From assembly GCF_024346755.1 (NCBI RefSeq), contig NZ_AP024862.1, positions 1 through 64,000 of the forward strand: a stretch of 64,000 nt of DNA, in the 5' to 3' direction. Shown piece by piece: positions 28,699-38,084 of the stretch (within the stretch, counting starts at the first letter, position 1; each line of letters starts with the position of its first letter). Both the position numbers and the translations under genes were made by a program. This DNA is from Vibrio aerogenes (GTDB lineage Bacteria; Pseudomonadota; Gammaproteobacteria; Enterobacterales; Vibrionaceae). The notes below the pieces were generated by a model. It was given only the letters and a program-made list of their open reading frames with translations. It had not been told where the DNA came from and did not search any database.

Positions 28699-29901
28699 AT
28701 GAGTATTCTTGGAATTTTTATTGGTTTAGCGGGATTGGTTCTGATCGGTCTTGTGAGTTGGTTGATGATGATGTCTCTCAACCAGAAAAAGCTCGACAGA
28801 GAGCGGATCGCAAAAGGGGAAGCTCGTCGTAAGGCTCTGGAAAGAGAGAAAGAAGATGAGCATCAGGAACGTTTGCTGAAAGCAGAATCCGGGCATGTTC
28901 CGACGATTTTATTTATGGCCAAAGAAGCTGAACGCTTCAATGTAAAAGATGCGCTGTACTGGTATGAAAAAGCGGCTGAGCTCGACAGCGAAACCGGGAT
29001 GTATGGTGTTGTCCGGCTATGTAAAAAAACTGTTGGTGATATGGTCTATGAAGAAAAAGGGCGTTTCTGGCAGAAATATATTCAGGGACTGGAAGGAAAT
29101 ATGGCTGCTCTGTGTGAAACGGGTCAGGCTTATCTGACTGGCCGTGGCACCAATGTGGATATTGAAAAAGGAATGAGTCTGCTGGAAAAAGCAGCACTAT
29201 CAAATTATACACCGGCACAGTTGCAGTTAGGTGACTGGTTCATGTCCAAAGACAATCCTTCTCCGAAACCGGAAGATGCCTGTTTCTGGTTTGCAAAAGC
29301 GGCAAAACTGGAAAGTGAAGAAGGCATGATCAAACTGGGTCTCAATTATCTCAAGGGGATTGGAATTCATCAGGATCACGGTAAAGCCTGTTACTGGCTC
29401 GAGCGTTGTTCAGAAAAAGGCAATGCTAAAGCGATGTATCATGCGGGGAAAGCGTGGATTGATCACGGCGAACACGGTAATTCGATCGCTTATGTCTGGC
29501 TATTTTGTTCGGCAAAATGTGGCTATGAGATGGCGCAGAATGTCAGAGATGAAGTCGGAAACAAACTGGGTGTTGAAGCGGTTGTTCTGCTGCAAAATTT
29601 TGCTAAACCATTACTCAAGAAACTGCATGAGGGTGGTGTCACGAAGCACTTGTTAATCAAAGCATTTAATAAGTTGTATAAAAGGGATGTTCCGGTGTCT
29701 GGTTCTGGTTCCGGTGAAGGGACTGAAGAGATACTTTCATCCGAACACAGTGAATTGATCAACAAAATTTCAGCGTCCGGTGTTTCCGGAACAGAACCGG
29801 TTGCAGAGCAGGAAGAGAAAGAAGAAAAAGAACAAAAAGTATCTTTTGAACAGACAGGTGTTCAGGTCAGTACTGATTATACGGATAAAAATATGCACTG
29901 A
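28699..29901 (+). CDS. membrane-anchored Sel1-repeat protein
   Basis: 400 residues. One N-terminal membrane helix (about 4-24) is followed by a charged linker (about 30-60). At least four Sel1-like/TPR-like helical repeats fill about 70-270: ALYWYEKAAELDS, KGMSLLEKAAL, ACFWFAKAAKLES and ACYWLERCSEKGN. The tail is acidic (EEKEEKEQK). Such repeats are protein-binding scaffolds. There is no adjacent partner gene, so function is unknown. Confidence 0.8.
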   Translation: MSILGIFIGLAGLVLIGLVSWLMMMSLNQKKLDRERIAKGEARRKALEREKEDEHQERLLKAESGHVPTILFMAKEAERFNVKDALYWYEKAAELDSETGMYGVVRLCKKTVGDMVYEEKGRFWQKYIQGLEGNMAALCETGQAYLTGRGTNVDIEKGMSLLEKAALSNYTPAQLQLGDWFMSKDNPSPKPEDACFWFAKAAKLESEEGMIKLGLNYLKGIGIHQDHGKACYWLERCSEKGNAKAMYHAGKAWIDHGEHGNSIAYVWLFCSAKCGYEMAQNVRDEVGNKLGVEAVVLLQNFAKPLLKKLHEGGVTKHLLIKAFNKLYKRDVPVSGSGSGEGTEEILSSEHSELINKISASGVSGTEPVAEQEEKEEKEQKVSFEQTGVQVSTDYTDKNMH

Positions 29902-30018
29902 ATGAGTAGTTATGAACTTATGAACTGGCTCAGAACGGGCGTTGTTTGCTGGTGGCCTGCAAGTTATATCATTGAGTAGATCAGTCACTATTTTGAATGG
30001 AATGAGCAGCGGTTAATA

Positions 30019-30050
30019 AAAAGCCCCTGATTTTGAAGTCAGGGGCTTTT
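30019..30050. terminator. bidirectional rho-independent terminator
   Basis: Perfect 12-bp stem AAAAGCCCCTGA / TCAGGGGCTTTT with an 8-base loop, between the convergent Sel1 and sstT genes. Confidence 0.92.
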
Positions 30051-30076
30051 CTTTTGATATAAAACGAGAACACGCT

Positions 30077-31297
30077 CTAGTGTTTGTTGGCTTTTTTATG
30101 TTCAGCCTGACAAACTGCCGCAGTGAATACCACGTCTGTTGAACTGTTCAGTGCCGTTTCCGCTGAATCCTGAATGACACCAATAATAAAACCTACCGCG
30201 ACGACCTGCATTGCTACATCATTCGAAATTCCGAACAGGCCACAAGCCAGAGGAATCAGGAGCAGTGAACCACCGGCAACGCCAGATGCGCCACATGCTG
30301 AAATTGCGGATACCAGACTGAGCAGAACAGCACTCATCATATCAACTTCAATCCCGACAGTATGAACAGCAGCCAGTGTTAAAACCGTAATTGTAATGGC
30401 AGCACCAGCCATGTTGATAGTCGCGCCAAGCGGGATCGAGACGGAATAGGTATCTTCATCCAGATCAAGTTTGCTGCACAATGCCAGATTCACAGGAATG
30501 TTTGCAGCACTTGAGCGGGTAAAAAATGCCGTTACACCACTTTCGCGCAAACATTGCAGAACAAGAGGAAATGGATTTTGTCCTGTTTTGATATAAACAA
30601 TGACAGGGTTGACAATCAAAGCAATGATTAGCATGGCAGAAAGCAGGACAGCGAGTAAGTGGGTATAACCTGCCAGTGCTGAGAAACCGATTGTTGCAAA
30701 CGTTGAAGAGACCAGCCCGAAAATACCAAAAGGCGCCAGTCTGATAATGAAGCGAACAATTTGTGAAACACCATGGCTTAAATCTTCCAGAACTGCTTTT
30801 GTATGTGCACTGGCATGGTGGAAGGCAATACCCAGACCGATAGCCCAGGCCAGGATGCCAATATAATTTGCCTGAAGAATGGCATTCACCGGGTTATCAA
30901 CAACCTTGAACAGCAGAGTATGAAGTACTTCTGTAATGCCTTCCGGTGGTGTGGTGCCTTCTGCGCCGGTCACCAGTGTCAGTGTCGTCGGGAAAAGAAA
31001 GCTAAGAACTACAGCGGTCAGTGATGCAACAAATGTCCCTACAAGGTAAAGGATGACAATTGGGCGCATGTGGGTCTGCTGATTTCTTTTTTGATTGGCG
31101 ATGGATGCTGTAACCAGCACAAAAACTAAAACCGGGGCAACTGCTTTCAGGGCGCTGACAAACAGGCTGCCAAGTAAGCCTGCTTTTTGAGCAACATCGG
31201 GGGCAGATGTTGCTAATAGTGCACCAAGGGCGATCCCAATAATAATCTGAATCACTAAATTCCCTCGGGCAAAACGGGCAAAGATGTTGTTTTGCAT
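30077..31297 (-). CDS. sstT: Na+/serine-threonine symporter
   Basis: Dicarboxylate/amino acid:cation symporter family protein that takes up serine and threonine with sodium. I start it at the ATG at 31297 ([15 protein letters not shown]), preceded by AGGA on the minus strand, giving 406 residues, the SstT size. Diagnostic blocks are [11 protein letters not shown] (HP1-like), [13 protein letters not shown] and [20 protein letters not shown]. It is not obviously part of an operon. Confidence 0.93.
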   Translation of the reverse strand: MQNNIFARFARGNLVIQIIIGIALGALLATSAPDVAQKAGLLGSLFVSALKAVAPVLVFVLVTASIANQKRNQQTHMRPIVILYLVGTFVASLTAVVLSFLFPTTLTLVTGAEGTTPPEGITEVLHTLLFKVVDNPVNAILQANYIGILAWAIGLGIAFHHASAHTKAVLEDLSHGVSQIVRFIIRLAPFGIFGLVSSTFATIGFSALAGYTHLLAVLLSAMLIIALIVNPVIVYIKTGQNPFPLVLQCLRESGVTAFFTRSSAANIPVNLALCSKLDLDEDTYSVSIPLGATINMAGAAITITVLTLAAVHTVGIEVDMMSAVLLSLVSAISACGASGVAGGSLLLIPLACGLFGISNDVAMQVVAVGFIIGVIQDSAETALNSSTDVVFTAAVCQAEHKKANKH

Positions 31298-31666
31298 GAT
31301 AATTCCTGTCATTAAATTATTTGTATATGAGTTATATACCCAAGCAGGCTGATTTGTGTGAGGTCAGTACCATCAGGTTGTTTGGGTATAATGCTTCCGG
31401 CACCGGGTTCCGGAAAAAATTAATATTATAGTGCCAGCAGAAAGTGTCTAGGATTAATTGATATATTGGTCGGAAAATTGCAAATTTGATGCATTTAGTG
31501 GTGAATTTGTTGCATTTGTTAAAAAAAATGGATTTTATTTCTGTTTGGATCTGATTTCATTCTGTATGAACTGAATTGATGAAAACGGCCTTGTATCTCA
31601 CCAGACATGAACAGGCTTGGGTGATATACCTGAGCTGCATTTTGAGGCCGCTCAGGTCTATACCGT
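31298..31666. other. intergenic region with two palindromic repeats
   Basis: 369 bp upstream of sstT and downstream of the DUF368 gene. 31334-31390 is a family-B palindrome (TATACCCAAGCAGGCTGATT ... CATCAGGTTGTTTGGGTATA). 31629-31659 is a hairpin ACCTGAGC / GCTCAGGT, probably ending DUF368 transcription. sstT promoter elements should lie between about 31320 and 31560. Confidence 0.5.
31334..31390. repeat. dispersed intergenic palindrome (family B)
   Basis: TATACCCAA at the left and TTGTTTGGGTATA at the right are inverted ends; the centre differs from other copies by an insertion of about 10 bp. Confidence 0.6.
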
Positions 31667-32584
31667 TTAATATTTCTTCTTCGCTGTCTTTTCCAGCATC
31701 AGAACCAGTCCGATTGCTGCGAGCATCATCAAAATCGCCAGAAGTAGCTGAGAGGGTTGTGTTGTCAGGCGCTCATATTCAGCCGGCATTAAATTCTGCT
31801 GAAGCAGCGGAACCTGTTCTCCATGCGAGTTAATTCGCCAGGTCAGGGTCTCTTTCCATGGCCATATCTTCGGCAGTGTTCCCACCATCAGACCGGTGAG
31901 AGTGACCAGCGTCAGATCTCTGTAATGTTTCAACATCCAGGACAAGAGATGAGAGAAGCACAAGAGTCCGAGAACGCATCCACTCAGAAAGGTCAGGATT
32001 GGCGAGATCTGAAAACTTTTGACGGCACTCAGAATCGGGGTATACATACCAATTAATAATAAGATAAAACTGCCTGAGATTCCCGGCAGTATCATCGCGC
32101 AGATAGCAACAGCACCGGCGAGCATGATATTGAGTGATGTTGGCTCAAGGTGCAGTGGTTGTAATATTGTAATTGAATACGCCAGCAATATACCGGCAAT
32201 GAAGCCCGCAAGCTGGGTGATTTTTCTGTGTTGTATTTGTTTTAAAATATGAAAGACAGATACCAGAATCAGGCCAAAGAAAAATGACCAGAGCGGAATC
32301 GGGTGTGCCACGAGTAACCAGGAAACTAATTTAGCCAGCGTGATGATACTCAAAAAAATACCACCAAACAGGCAGAGCAGAAATTTAAGGTTGATGTAGG
32401 TTAGTGCTGCTTTTATTCCCTGCTTTCTGATCACTGTGATGAGCTTGGGGTTAATGCGCCGGATGCTCTCAAGTAATGTGTCATAAACGCCTGTGATAAA
32501 GGCAATAGTGCCACCCGATACACCAGGAACAACATCTGCCGCTCCCATCGCCATGCCTTTAAAAAAAGTGAAAAGATAATTCAT
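31667..32584 (-). CDS. DUF368 protein, undecaprenyl-phosphate transporter family (PopT)
   Basis: 305-residue polytopic membrane protein with about nine helices. Its start MNYLFTFFKGMAMGAADVVP and the GVSGGTIAFITG loop (about 22-33) and PGISGSFILLLIGMY loop (about 166-180) are the DUF368 hallmarks. DUF368 proteins, including one on V. cholerae chromosome II (VCA0040, as I recall), were recently shown to recycle undecaprenyl phosphate across the inner membrane for wall and capsule synthesis. It is transcribed alone. Confidence 0.9.
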   Translation of the reverse strand: MNYLFTFFKGMAMGAADVVPGVSGGTIAFITGVYDTLLESIRRINPKLITVIRKQGIKAALTYINLKFLLCLFGGIFLSIITLAKLVSWLLVAHPIPLWSFFFGLILVSVFHILKQIQHRKITQLAGFIAGILLAYSITILQPLHLEPTSLNIMLAGAVAICAMILPGISGSFILLLIGMYTPILSAVKSFQISPILTFLSGCVLGLLCFSHLLSWMLKHYRDLTLVTLTGLMVGTLPKIWPWKETLTWRINSHGEQVPLLQQNLMPAEYERLTTQPSQLLLAILMMLAAIGLVLMLEKTAKKKY

Positions 32585-32728
32585 TATGATACTGTTGACT
32601 AAGGTCTGATTTGGATGGCTTTAGTATCGCGAAGGCTGATGTTTTTTCAACAGGTAATCTGTCGTTATCTGCATAATTTTTGTCAAAATTCATCGGTAAC
32701 CGGTCATATGCCGGGATCTTTGACTCAT

Positions 32729-33460
32729 TCACGTATCTTCCTGCTGTGTGGGGTGATGATCAAGAATGATCTTGGTGCCGTTCACATTCAGCAGTTCAAG
32801 CAATGGCCTGATACTGACTTTTCCTTTATCGGTTAATTCAAAACCATGGTCGATTCGATGCGGGGAATTACGCTGAATATTACATATCTTGCCTTCGACA
32901 CTGACTTCAAGATTTCCCTGTCTCAGAATGAGGGTGGCATAATCGCCTTCATAAAGACTTTTTGCCAGAAGTGACGTTGAAAAACAGCAACCGCTTTTAG
33001 ACAAATCCCGGATTTCACACTCAATTTTGCTGTTATCAAACTGAACTGCTCCGGGGAGTTTGACCTGATACCGGGCTTCTTTACGCAGCGGTGTTAACTT
33101 CACCCCCTCGGGAATTGACATGATAGCCAGCGGTACGGGCTTGTTGAGAACATGAAGAATCTGGCTGCGGAAATAGATAAATGCCCCTTCTCCACGGTGA
33201 GAAATTGCTTTGACATTACACCAGAATCCCGGCTGGAAAAATGTCCGGGTGTTTCCGCCATCTGAGGAAGGTAGTTCTGTCAGAATGTAAGCATTTGAAT
33301 GGATGCCAATAAAAGTGGTATTGCATCTGAATTTTTTTCCGACGGGTGTTGCAATGTTTAACGTCAGCTCACTACTGTGATCAATCATTGCTAATGACTC
33401 AAGACTATTCTGAGCTGATACATGATTTTTATGTGTGAATTCAGGTTTAGGCATTGCCAT
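32729..33460 (-). CDS. plzD: PilZ-domain cyclic di-GMP receptor, PlzD type
   Basis: 243 residues. An N-terminal YcgR-like domain (about 25-120) is followed by a PilZ domain (about 125-230). The c-di-GMP motifs are present: LRKEARYQ (RxxxR, near residue 125) and DLSKSGCCF (D/NxSxxG, near 153). Architecture, length and ending closely resemble V. cholerae VCA0042/PlzD, whose c-di-GMP-bound structure is known. The receptor probably links c-di-GMP to motility or surface behaviour. It lies between DUF368 and an MFS gene, and a TPR/GGDEF cluster starts 1.5 kb away. Confidence 0.88.
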   Translation of the reverse strand: MAMPKPEFTHKNHVSAQNSLESLAMIDHSSELTLNIATPVGKKFRCNTTFIGIHSNAYILTELPSSDGGNTRTFFQPGFWCNVKAISHRGEGAFIYFRSQILHVLNKPVPLAIMSIPEGVKLTPLRKEARYQVKLPGAVQFDNSKIECEIRDLSKSGCCFSTSLLAKSLYEGDYATLILRQGNLEVSVEGKICNIQRNSPHRIDHGFELTDKGKVSIRPLLELLNVNGTKIILDHHPTQQEDT

Positions 33461-33690
33461 TTGTCGTGTGTATCGATTCAGTTTTTCATGATACTAAGTG
33501 TAGTTGCCTGGCGGCATTCTGCAGCGGGGAAGTCAATACATTTACCCGTCGTGTTGCATAAATTGTTATTTTGATCGGGTTTTTTGACGGGTAAGCTATG
33601 AGCCATATGAGCGGCCTGAATAAACAGAGTTCTCATTCTCACCATGATCGCTTATGATGACTCATTTGTCTCATATGAAAAGGAATTGTT

Positions 33691-34881
33691 GTGTCAGGAG
33701 AAGGAAAAAACAGAGGCAGGTGGAAAAGCCCTGAGAATTTTTTGCTCGTTGTCTCGTTTATTGTGCCCATTGCTTTTGCCAGCTGGAGTGCGTTGCTGAA
33801 TAATTTCTCTGTTGAAAACGCCGGGTTTAATGGTTCAGACATTGGTATTTTACAGAGCGTCAGAGAAATTCCCGGTTTTCTGGCGTTTTCTGCCGTTTTT
33901 ATTCTGCTGTTTATTAAAGAACAACGTTTCTTGATGATTGCTCTATCCATGTTAACGCTGGGGGTCGCAGTCACCGGTTTTTTCCCTTCTTTTAATGGGT
34001 TACTGATGACGACGTTGCTGATGTCCTGCGGGTTTCATTATCTGGAAACATTAAAGCAATCCCTGACGCTGCAATGGATAAATAAGGATGAAGCGCCAGA
34101 AATGTTAGGGAAGCTGATTTCGGCTGGTGCGCTTGCTTCTTTGCTGACTTATGGGTGTTTATGGCTGATGCTGGATTTGCTGAAACTGTCCTACCTGTGG
34201 GTTTATCTGATTACCGGGGGGATTGCTTTTGCCCTGACGATCATCGCTGCGCTGATATTTCCACAGTTTCAAGCGAAGACGATTCAAAACAAAAAGTTAC
34301 TGCTCAGAAAACGTTACTGGCTTTATTATGCATTAACATTTATGAGTGGTGCACGCAGGCAGATTTTTACGGTATTTGCCGGTTTTCTGATGGTTGAAAA
34401 ATTTGGCTACTCGGCCAGTGAAATTACTTTATTATTTCTGATCAACTATGTTTTTAATTTCCTGTTTGCCAAAAAAATCGGCAGAACGATTGGTATCATC
34501 GGTGAACGGCGGGCATTGATGTTGGAATACGGTGGTTTAGTTTTGGTGTTTGTCGGTTACGGGATTGTCGAAAATGCCCATATTGCTGCCGGTTTGTATG
34601 TGGTGGATCATCTGTTTTTTGCTCTGGCGCTGGCAATTAAAACCTATTTTCAGAAAATCGCTGATCCGGCTGATATGGCTTCAACCGCAGGCGTCTCATT
34701 TACGATCAACCACATTGCAGCTGTGATTATACCGGCTTCATTTGGTTTGATCTGGATGGTTTCTCCACCGGCTGTTTTTTATATCGGCGCCGTGATGGCA
34801 GTTGCTTCATTTTTGCTGTCTCTGAATATTCCGGGCATTCCTGCAAAAGGCAATGAAGTCAGAGTATTACAATGGCAATAG
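33691..34881 (+). CDS. MFS transporter
   Basis: 396-residue major facilitator protein with 12 predicted helices. It starts at GTG 33691, with AAAAGGA seven bases upstream. The N-terminal residues are hydrophilic (GKNRGRWKSP), then helix 1 (FLLVVSFIVPIAF). Substrate unknown; the sequence does not match a subfamily I can name. It is monocistronic and followed by a family-A repeat. Confidence 0.85.
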   Translation: MSGEGKNRGRWKSPENFLLVVSFIVPIAFASWSALLNNFSVENAGFNGSDIGILQSVREIPGFLAFSAVFILLFIKEQRFLMIALSMLTLGVAVTGFFPSFNGLLMTTLLMSCGFHYLETLKQSLTLQWINKDEAPEMLGKLISAGALASLLTYGCLWLMLDLLKLSYLWVYLITGGIAFALTIIAALIFPQFQAKTIQNKKLLLRKRYWLYYALTFMSGARRQIFTVFAGFLMVEKFGYSASEITLLFLINYVFNFLFAKKIGRTIGIIGERRALMLEYGGLVLVFVGYGIVENAHIAAGLYVVDHLFFALALAIKTYFQKIADPADMASTAGVSFTINHIAAVIIPASFGLIWMVSPPAVFYIGAVMAVASFLLSLNIPGIPAKGNEVRVLQWQ

Positions 34882-34911
34882 ATGCTTGTGATCAACGAAC
34901 ACTGAAGAACA

Positions 34912-34959
34912 ATACCAATGGCATACAATACCGGATCAGAAACTGACTCAGAATGGTAT
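34912..34959. repeat. dispersed repeat (family A), 48 bp
   Basis: Bounded by ATACCA and TGGTAT, with GGATCAGAAACTGACTCAGA inside. Same length as the copy at 16621-16668 and clearly alignable; shorter relatives are at 52485-52516 and 56877-56907. Confidence 0.7.
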
Positions 34960-35033
34960 AAAAAGTGATGATGTATATGCAGACAACGCCAGAGACAGGG
35001 GGTACAGGCTTGTCTGCACGCTGATTGGCAAGG

Positions 35034-36617
35034 TCAGGCTTCCGCACAGACCTGATTTCTTCCGTTTGCTTTTGCCTGATAAAGCGCTTTGTCTGCCCGG
35101 TGAAGTGTTCGCTGTGTATTTTCCCCGTCTCTGTGCAGCGTTATTCCGATACTGACAGTGAGTTTGCGTTCATTGAACAGTTCATCCCAGTTGAGCTGAT
35201 AAATATGATGACGGAATTTCTCACCATGTTTTTGGGCATCATCGAGTGTTGTATTTTCCAGAATGACCAGAAACTCTTCCCCTCCATAACGCACACATGA
35301 CGCATGAAGAAAATTAAAATAACGGCTTAGCTCATCAGAGATACTGATGATGGCTTTATCGCCGATAAGGTGAGTAAATTCATCGTTGATTGATTTGAAA
35401 TGGTCAATATCGATGATTAAAAATGCAAATGAGACTTCGTTGAGCAGTAAATCTCTTAATTTTACTTCCAGCCATCGCCGGTTATGCAGTTTTGTCAACG
35501 GGTCGGTGAATACATCCTGCTGTAGTCGTGCCACCGTATGTTTCTGACTTTCTGTCGTTTCTTTTAACTCCCGGTTTTCCATTTTCGACATAATGAGTTT
35601 AAGCTGTAACTCAAATTGTGAGAGGCGTTTGATCTGGCTGGCACCCAGTTCTCCAATTGGAATTTGTTTCATTAAATCTGATTCAATCTGAAATGCCTGT
35701 TTTTCATATTTCAGTGCCTCTTCATATTTCGTCTGATATTCATAAATATATGCCAGGGCCTGATATAAAGATTTGTGTAATTCAGGGTTAGTCAGATGAG
35801 CCATCTTTTGCAGCTTTTGCGTTAATATCATTTCTGCCAGAGTGATTTTTCCCTGAGCAATCAGGCAATATGCCAGTTCAATTTTTAGCAGGCAGGTCAA
35901 TGGTTTATTGTAGCGGTTGTTCGTTGTATAGGGTGCTTTTGAAAGGACCTGAATCGCTTTATCAATATGGCCTTTTGCGCGGTGGATTTTGGTTTCATAG
36001 AAAATAATCTGTCGGGTCAGTTCCTGATTGCTGACCAGGATACTGAGTTCTTCGCACTCCTTGATAAGTTCTTCTGCGGTTGCATATTTTTTCATACTGA
36101 CATAGCAGGCTAACATGCATATTTTATATCTGAGACGCAGTGAGCGGCTTGAGATTGCCTGGTCGATACTGTTAACTTTTTGATAGAACAGCAGTGCTTT
36201 TGTCGGGTCACCGTAACGGTAACAAAGCTCGCCCATGCCAATCACAGCCAGTGCAAATTCATCAATAAACTCATTTTCAACAGCAATGTTAGAAATCGAA
36301 ATGTATTCGTTTAGTGCTGTCCGGTAATCTCCTGATTCAATTAAACGCTGACACAGGCTGATTTTGATCGAAAGTACGGCTTCAGCATCTTGCGGTAATT
36401 GTAACAGGGCCTGAGCTGCATTTAATTCATCAATACTTAATTCGATTTGATTTAACAGCGCCTGATATTCTGCGCTGATCACATGGCATTGCGCCTGTTC
36501 CCATTGTGTCGACGCAATATAATTCCGGATATGGTTCCAGAGAATAATCGCTCCGTCACCATGAACAGAAGTGACGTCAAGACCTGCTTCTTTAATCTTA
36601 TTCAGTAAGCCCGGCAT
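35034..36617 (-). CDS. TPR-GGDEF protein, probable diguanylate cyclase
   Basis: 527 residues. An N-terminal helical region with several degenerate TPR motifs (about 40-310) and a short coiled coil (about 315-350) lead into a GGDEF domain (about 360-520). The active-site loop is RYGGEEF and the entry motif DPLTKLHNRRW, so c-di-GMP synthesis is likely. I see no RxxD inhibitory site upstream of the loop. No membrane segment or signal, so it is cytosolic. It overlaps the preceding TPR/degenerate-GGDEF gene by 20 bp, with AGGA before its ATG, which suggests translational coupling. Confidence 0.88.
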   Translation of the reverse strand: MPGLLNKIKEAGLDVTSVHGDGAIILWNHIRNYIASTQWEQAQCHVISAEYQALLNQIELSIDELNAAQALLQLPQDAEAVLSIKISLCQRLIESGDYRTALNEYISISNIAVENEFIDEFALAVIGMGELCYRYGDPTKALLFYQKVNSIDQAISSRSLRLRYKICMLACYVSMKKYATAEELIKECEELSILVSNQELTRQIIFYETKIHRAKGHIDKAIQVLSKAPYTTNNRYNKPLTCLLKIELAYCLIAQGKITLAEMILTQKLQKMAHLTNPELHKSLYQALAYIYEYQTKYEEALKYEKQAFQIESDLMKQIPIGELGASQIKRLSQFELQLKLIMSKMENRELKETTESQKHTVARLQQDVFTDPLTKLHNRRWLEVKLRDLLLNEVSFAFLIIDIDHFKSINDEFTHLIGDKAIISISDELSRYFNFLHASCVRYGGEEFLVILENTTLDDAQKHGEKFRHHIYQLNWDELFNERKLTVSIGITLHRDGENTQRTLHRADKALYQAKANGRNQVCAEA

Positions 36618-37311
36618 GTTGTTCCTCGCTTGGCAGCTGAATTAACTGATCCAGAGTAAATGGAAAAGACAGGATATCATGTAAAGTCGCTTCGGGCGGG
36701 AAGTCCCTGAGTCCTTTTCTTTCCCATGGATAAATTTCAATCATCTTCTTTAATACATTAAAAATGTTTTGGGCGATTTCATCTTTGTCTGAAAGCAATA
36801 ATCCAAGGCGCTCAGAGCTTAAACGGGCAACCAGGTCTTGTTTTGAACAAAGTGAATGAGCAAGTTCGGTACAGATATCGATATATTCAGGTACTTCATG
36901 ATAAATGATAATAACTGAATGATTTGAATATGTTAAAGCTGTTTTGTACAAGATAAGCTGTTCCCACCAGTGTGTTTCAGAAACGACATTTGACAGGTGT
37001 TTCTCCGGATCATATTCGTATTGACTGCGGATCCGGTTGATGAGCTTTTTCGCTCTCTGATCCAGAAGTTTTTTCTGGCTTTGTGCCTTATCTTTACTTT
37101 CCCGGGTGATCTGCAATTTCAGTTGATTGACCGAACAGTCGCGGTATTTTTTAAACGCTGACAGTGCAAGTTTGTACTCTCTTTTTTGTTCAGCGATAAT
37201 CGACTGCTGATAATAAATCGGAGCGAGTAAATCGTGGTTGTCATCCAGTTTACCTGCCAGTTTCTCTGCCTGATTCAGTAATGCTGTTGCCTGATCGATA
37301 TTTTTTCTCAT
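36598..37311 (-). CDS. C-terminal part of a TPR protein with degenerate GGDEF domain (split gene)
   Basis: 237 residues as called. The first 60 residues are a TPR-like hairpin plus coiled coil; the rest looks like a GGDEF domain that has lost its active site, with RLSSERLGLLL where RxGGDEFxxLL is expected. This frame stays open upstream of its ATG and reads LPWIQSHAYISRSRLEF, a natural TPR sequence, across the end of the next gene upstream (37308-38084). I infer both were one gene, separated by a 1-base deletion near 37369-37376. It may still be translated by coupling (ATGA overlap with the upstream stop). Confidence 0.7.
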   Translation of the reverse strand: MRKNIDQATALLNQAEKLAGKLDDNHDLLAPIYYQQSIIAEQKREYKLALSAFKKYRDCSVNQLKLQITRESKDKAQSQKKLLDQRAKKLINRIRSQYEYDPEKHLSNVVSETHWWEQLILYKTALTYSNHSVIIIYHEVPEYIDICTELAHSLCSKQDLVARLSSERLGLLLSDKDEIAQNIFNVLKKMIEIYPWERKGLRDFPPEATLHDILSFPFTLDQLIQLPSEEQHAGLTE

Positions 37312-38084
37312 GAATTCCAGCCTTGAGCGGCTGATATAAGCATGTGACTGAATCCAGGGAAGTTGATATTTTTCGCCAGGGTAATGGCTTGCTGAATCGC
37401 ATTGTCAGCTTCTTCAAGACGTTCGAGCCCCAACAGCGCCAGAGCCTGGAAGTCCCATGCTTCAGCAAGCCACTGTTGATTATGATGATTTTCAAGTAAT
37501 TCCATGGCAACGTCGAGAACGGTCAGCATTTCTGCGAAGTTTTCAAGTAAATATAAATCCCATGCCCAAAGAATTCTGGCGCGTCCTTCAAGCCAGGCAA
37601 TCCGGGTTGAATTTGCTACCTTAACCGCCAGCTGATGGATGTCACAGGCCAGATAGTGTTCATTGGTACTACGCCATATGTTACCAAGCCCTAACAGAGA
37701 AGCGATCAGGATCTCGATTTGTTCTTCCAGCGTCGATTGTTCAAGTGCACTGATCCAGTGCTGTTGCGCGGTATAATATTTGCCATCTTCCCAATAATTC
37801 ATGGCGTGTAAATGAAGTATCTCTGGCAGATATCTGTCATTATCAAGGCTGTTTTGGATATCAAGTGCTTCATTTGCATAATGAAGACTGCGGTCGTGCC
37901 GGACGATCTGAAGGGCGCTGCGTGACATAATGAGAAGACATTGAATTGCCCCCTCAGGATAATGGATTTGCTTTGAACGCGTCAGAAGTTGTTCTGCATC
38001 TCTGAGTACATCTTCAGGGGAGATTTCCAGGCGTTGCTTGAGTTGCTCAATTTCAATTTCAAGGAGGTAAAGACTCTTGTCCAA
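37308..38084 (-). CDS. N-terminal TPR part of the split TPR/degenerate-GGDEF gene
   Basis: 258 residues, all-helical with four to five TPR-like repeats (for example RSLHYANEALDIQNSL, YLACDIHQLAVKVANS, LEEADNAIQQAITLA). It starts at TTG 38084, with AAGGA about eight bases upstream. The last 18 residues (KNINFPGFSHMLISAAQGWN) look like out-of-frame translation: the -1 frame over the same DNA continues the TPR pattern into the downstream ORF. The likely cause is loss of one G or A near the run of five A (minus strand) at 37369-37373. Function would be protein-protein regulation of the neighbouring GGDEF enzyme, by inference. Confidence 0.7.
   Translation of the reverse strand: MDKSLYLLEIEIEQLKQRLEISPEDVLRDAEQLLTRSKQIHYPEGAIQCLLIMSRSALQIVRHDRSLHYANEALDIQNSLDNDRYLPEILHLHAMNYWEDGKYYTAQQHWISALEQSTLEEQIEILIASLLGLGNIWRSTNEHYLACDIHQLAVKVANSTRIAWLEGRARILWAWDLYLLENFAEMLTVLDVAMELLENHHNQQWLAEAWDFQALALLGLERLEEADNAIQQAITLAKNINFPGFSHMLISAAQGWNS

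Noticed and set aside
37365..37380. Programmed -1 frameshift joining the two TPR ORFs
   Set aside because: The site is G-AAA-AAT, a weak slippery sequence, and I saw no clear stimulatory stem or upstream ribosome-like site. A plain indel is simpler, though not excluded.
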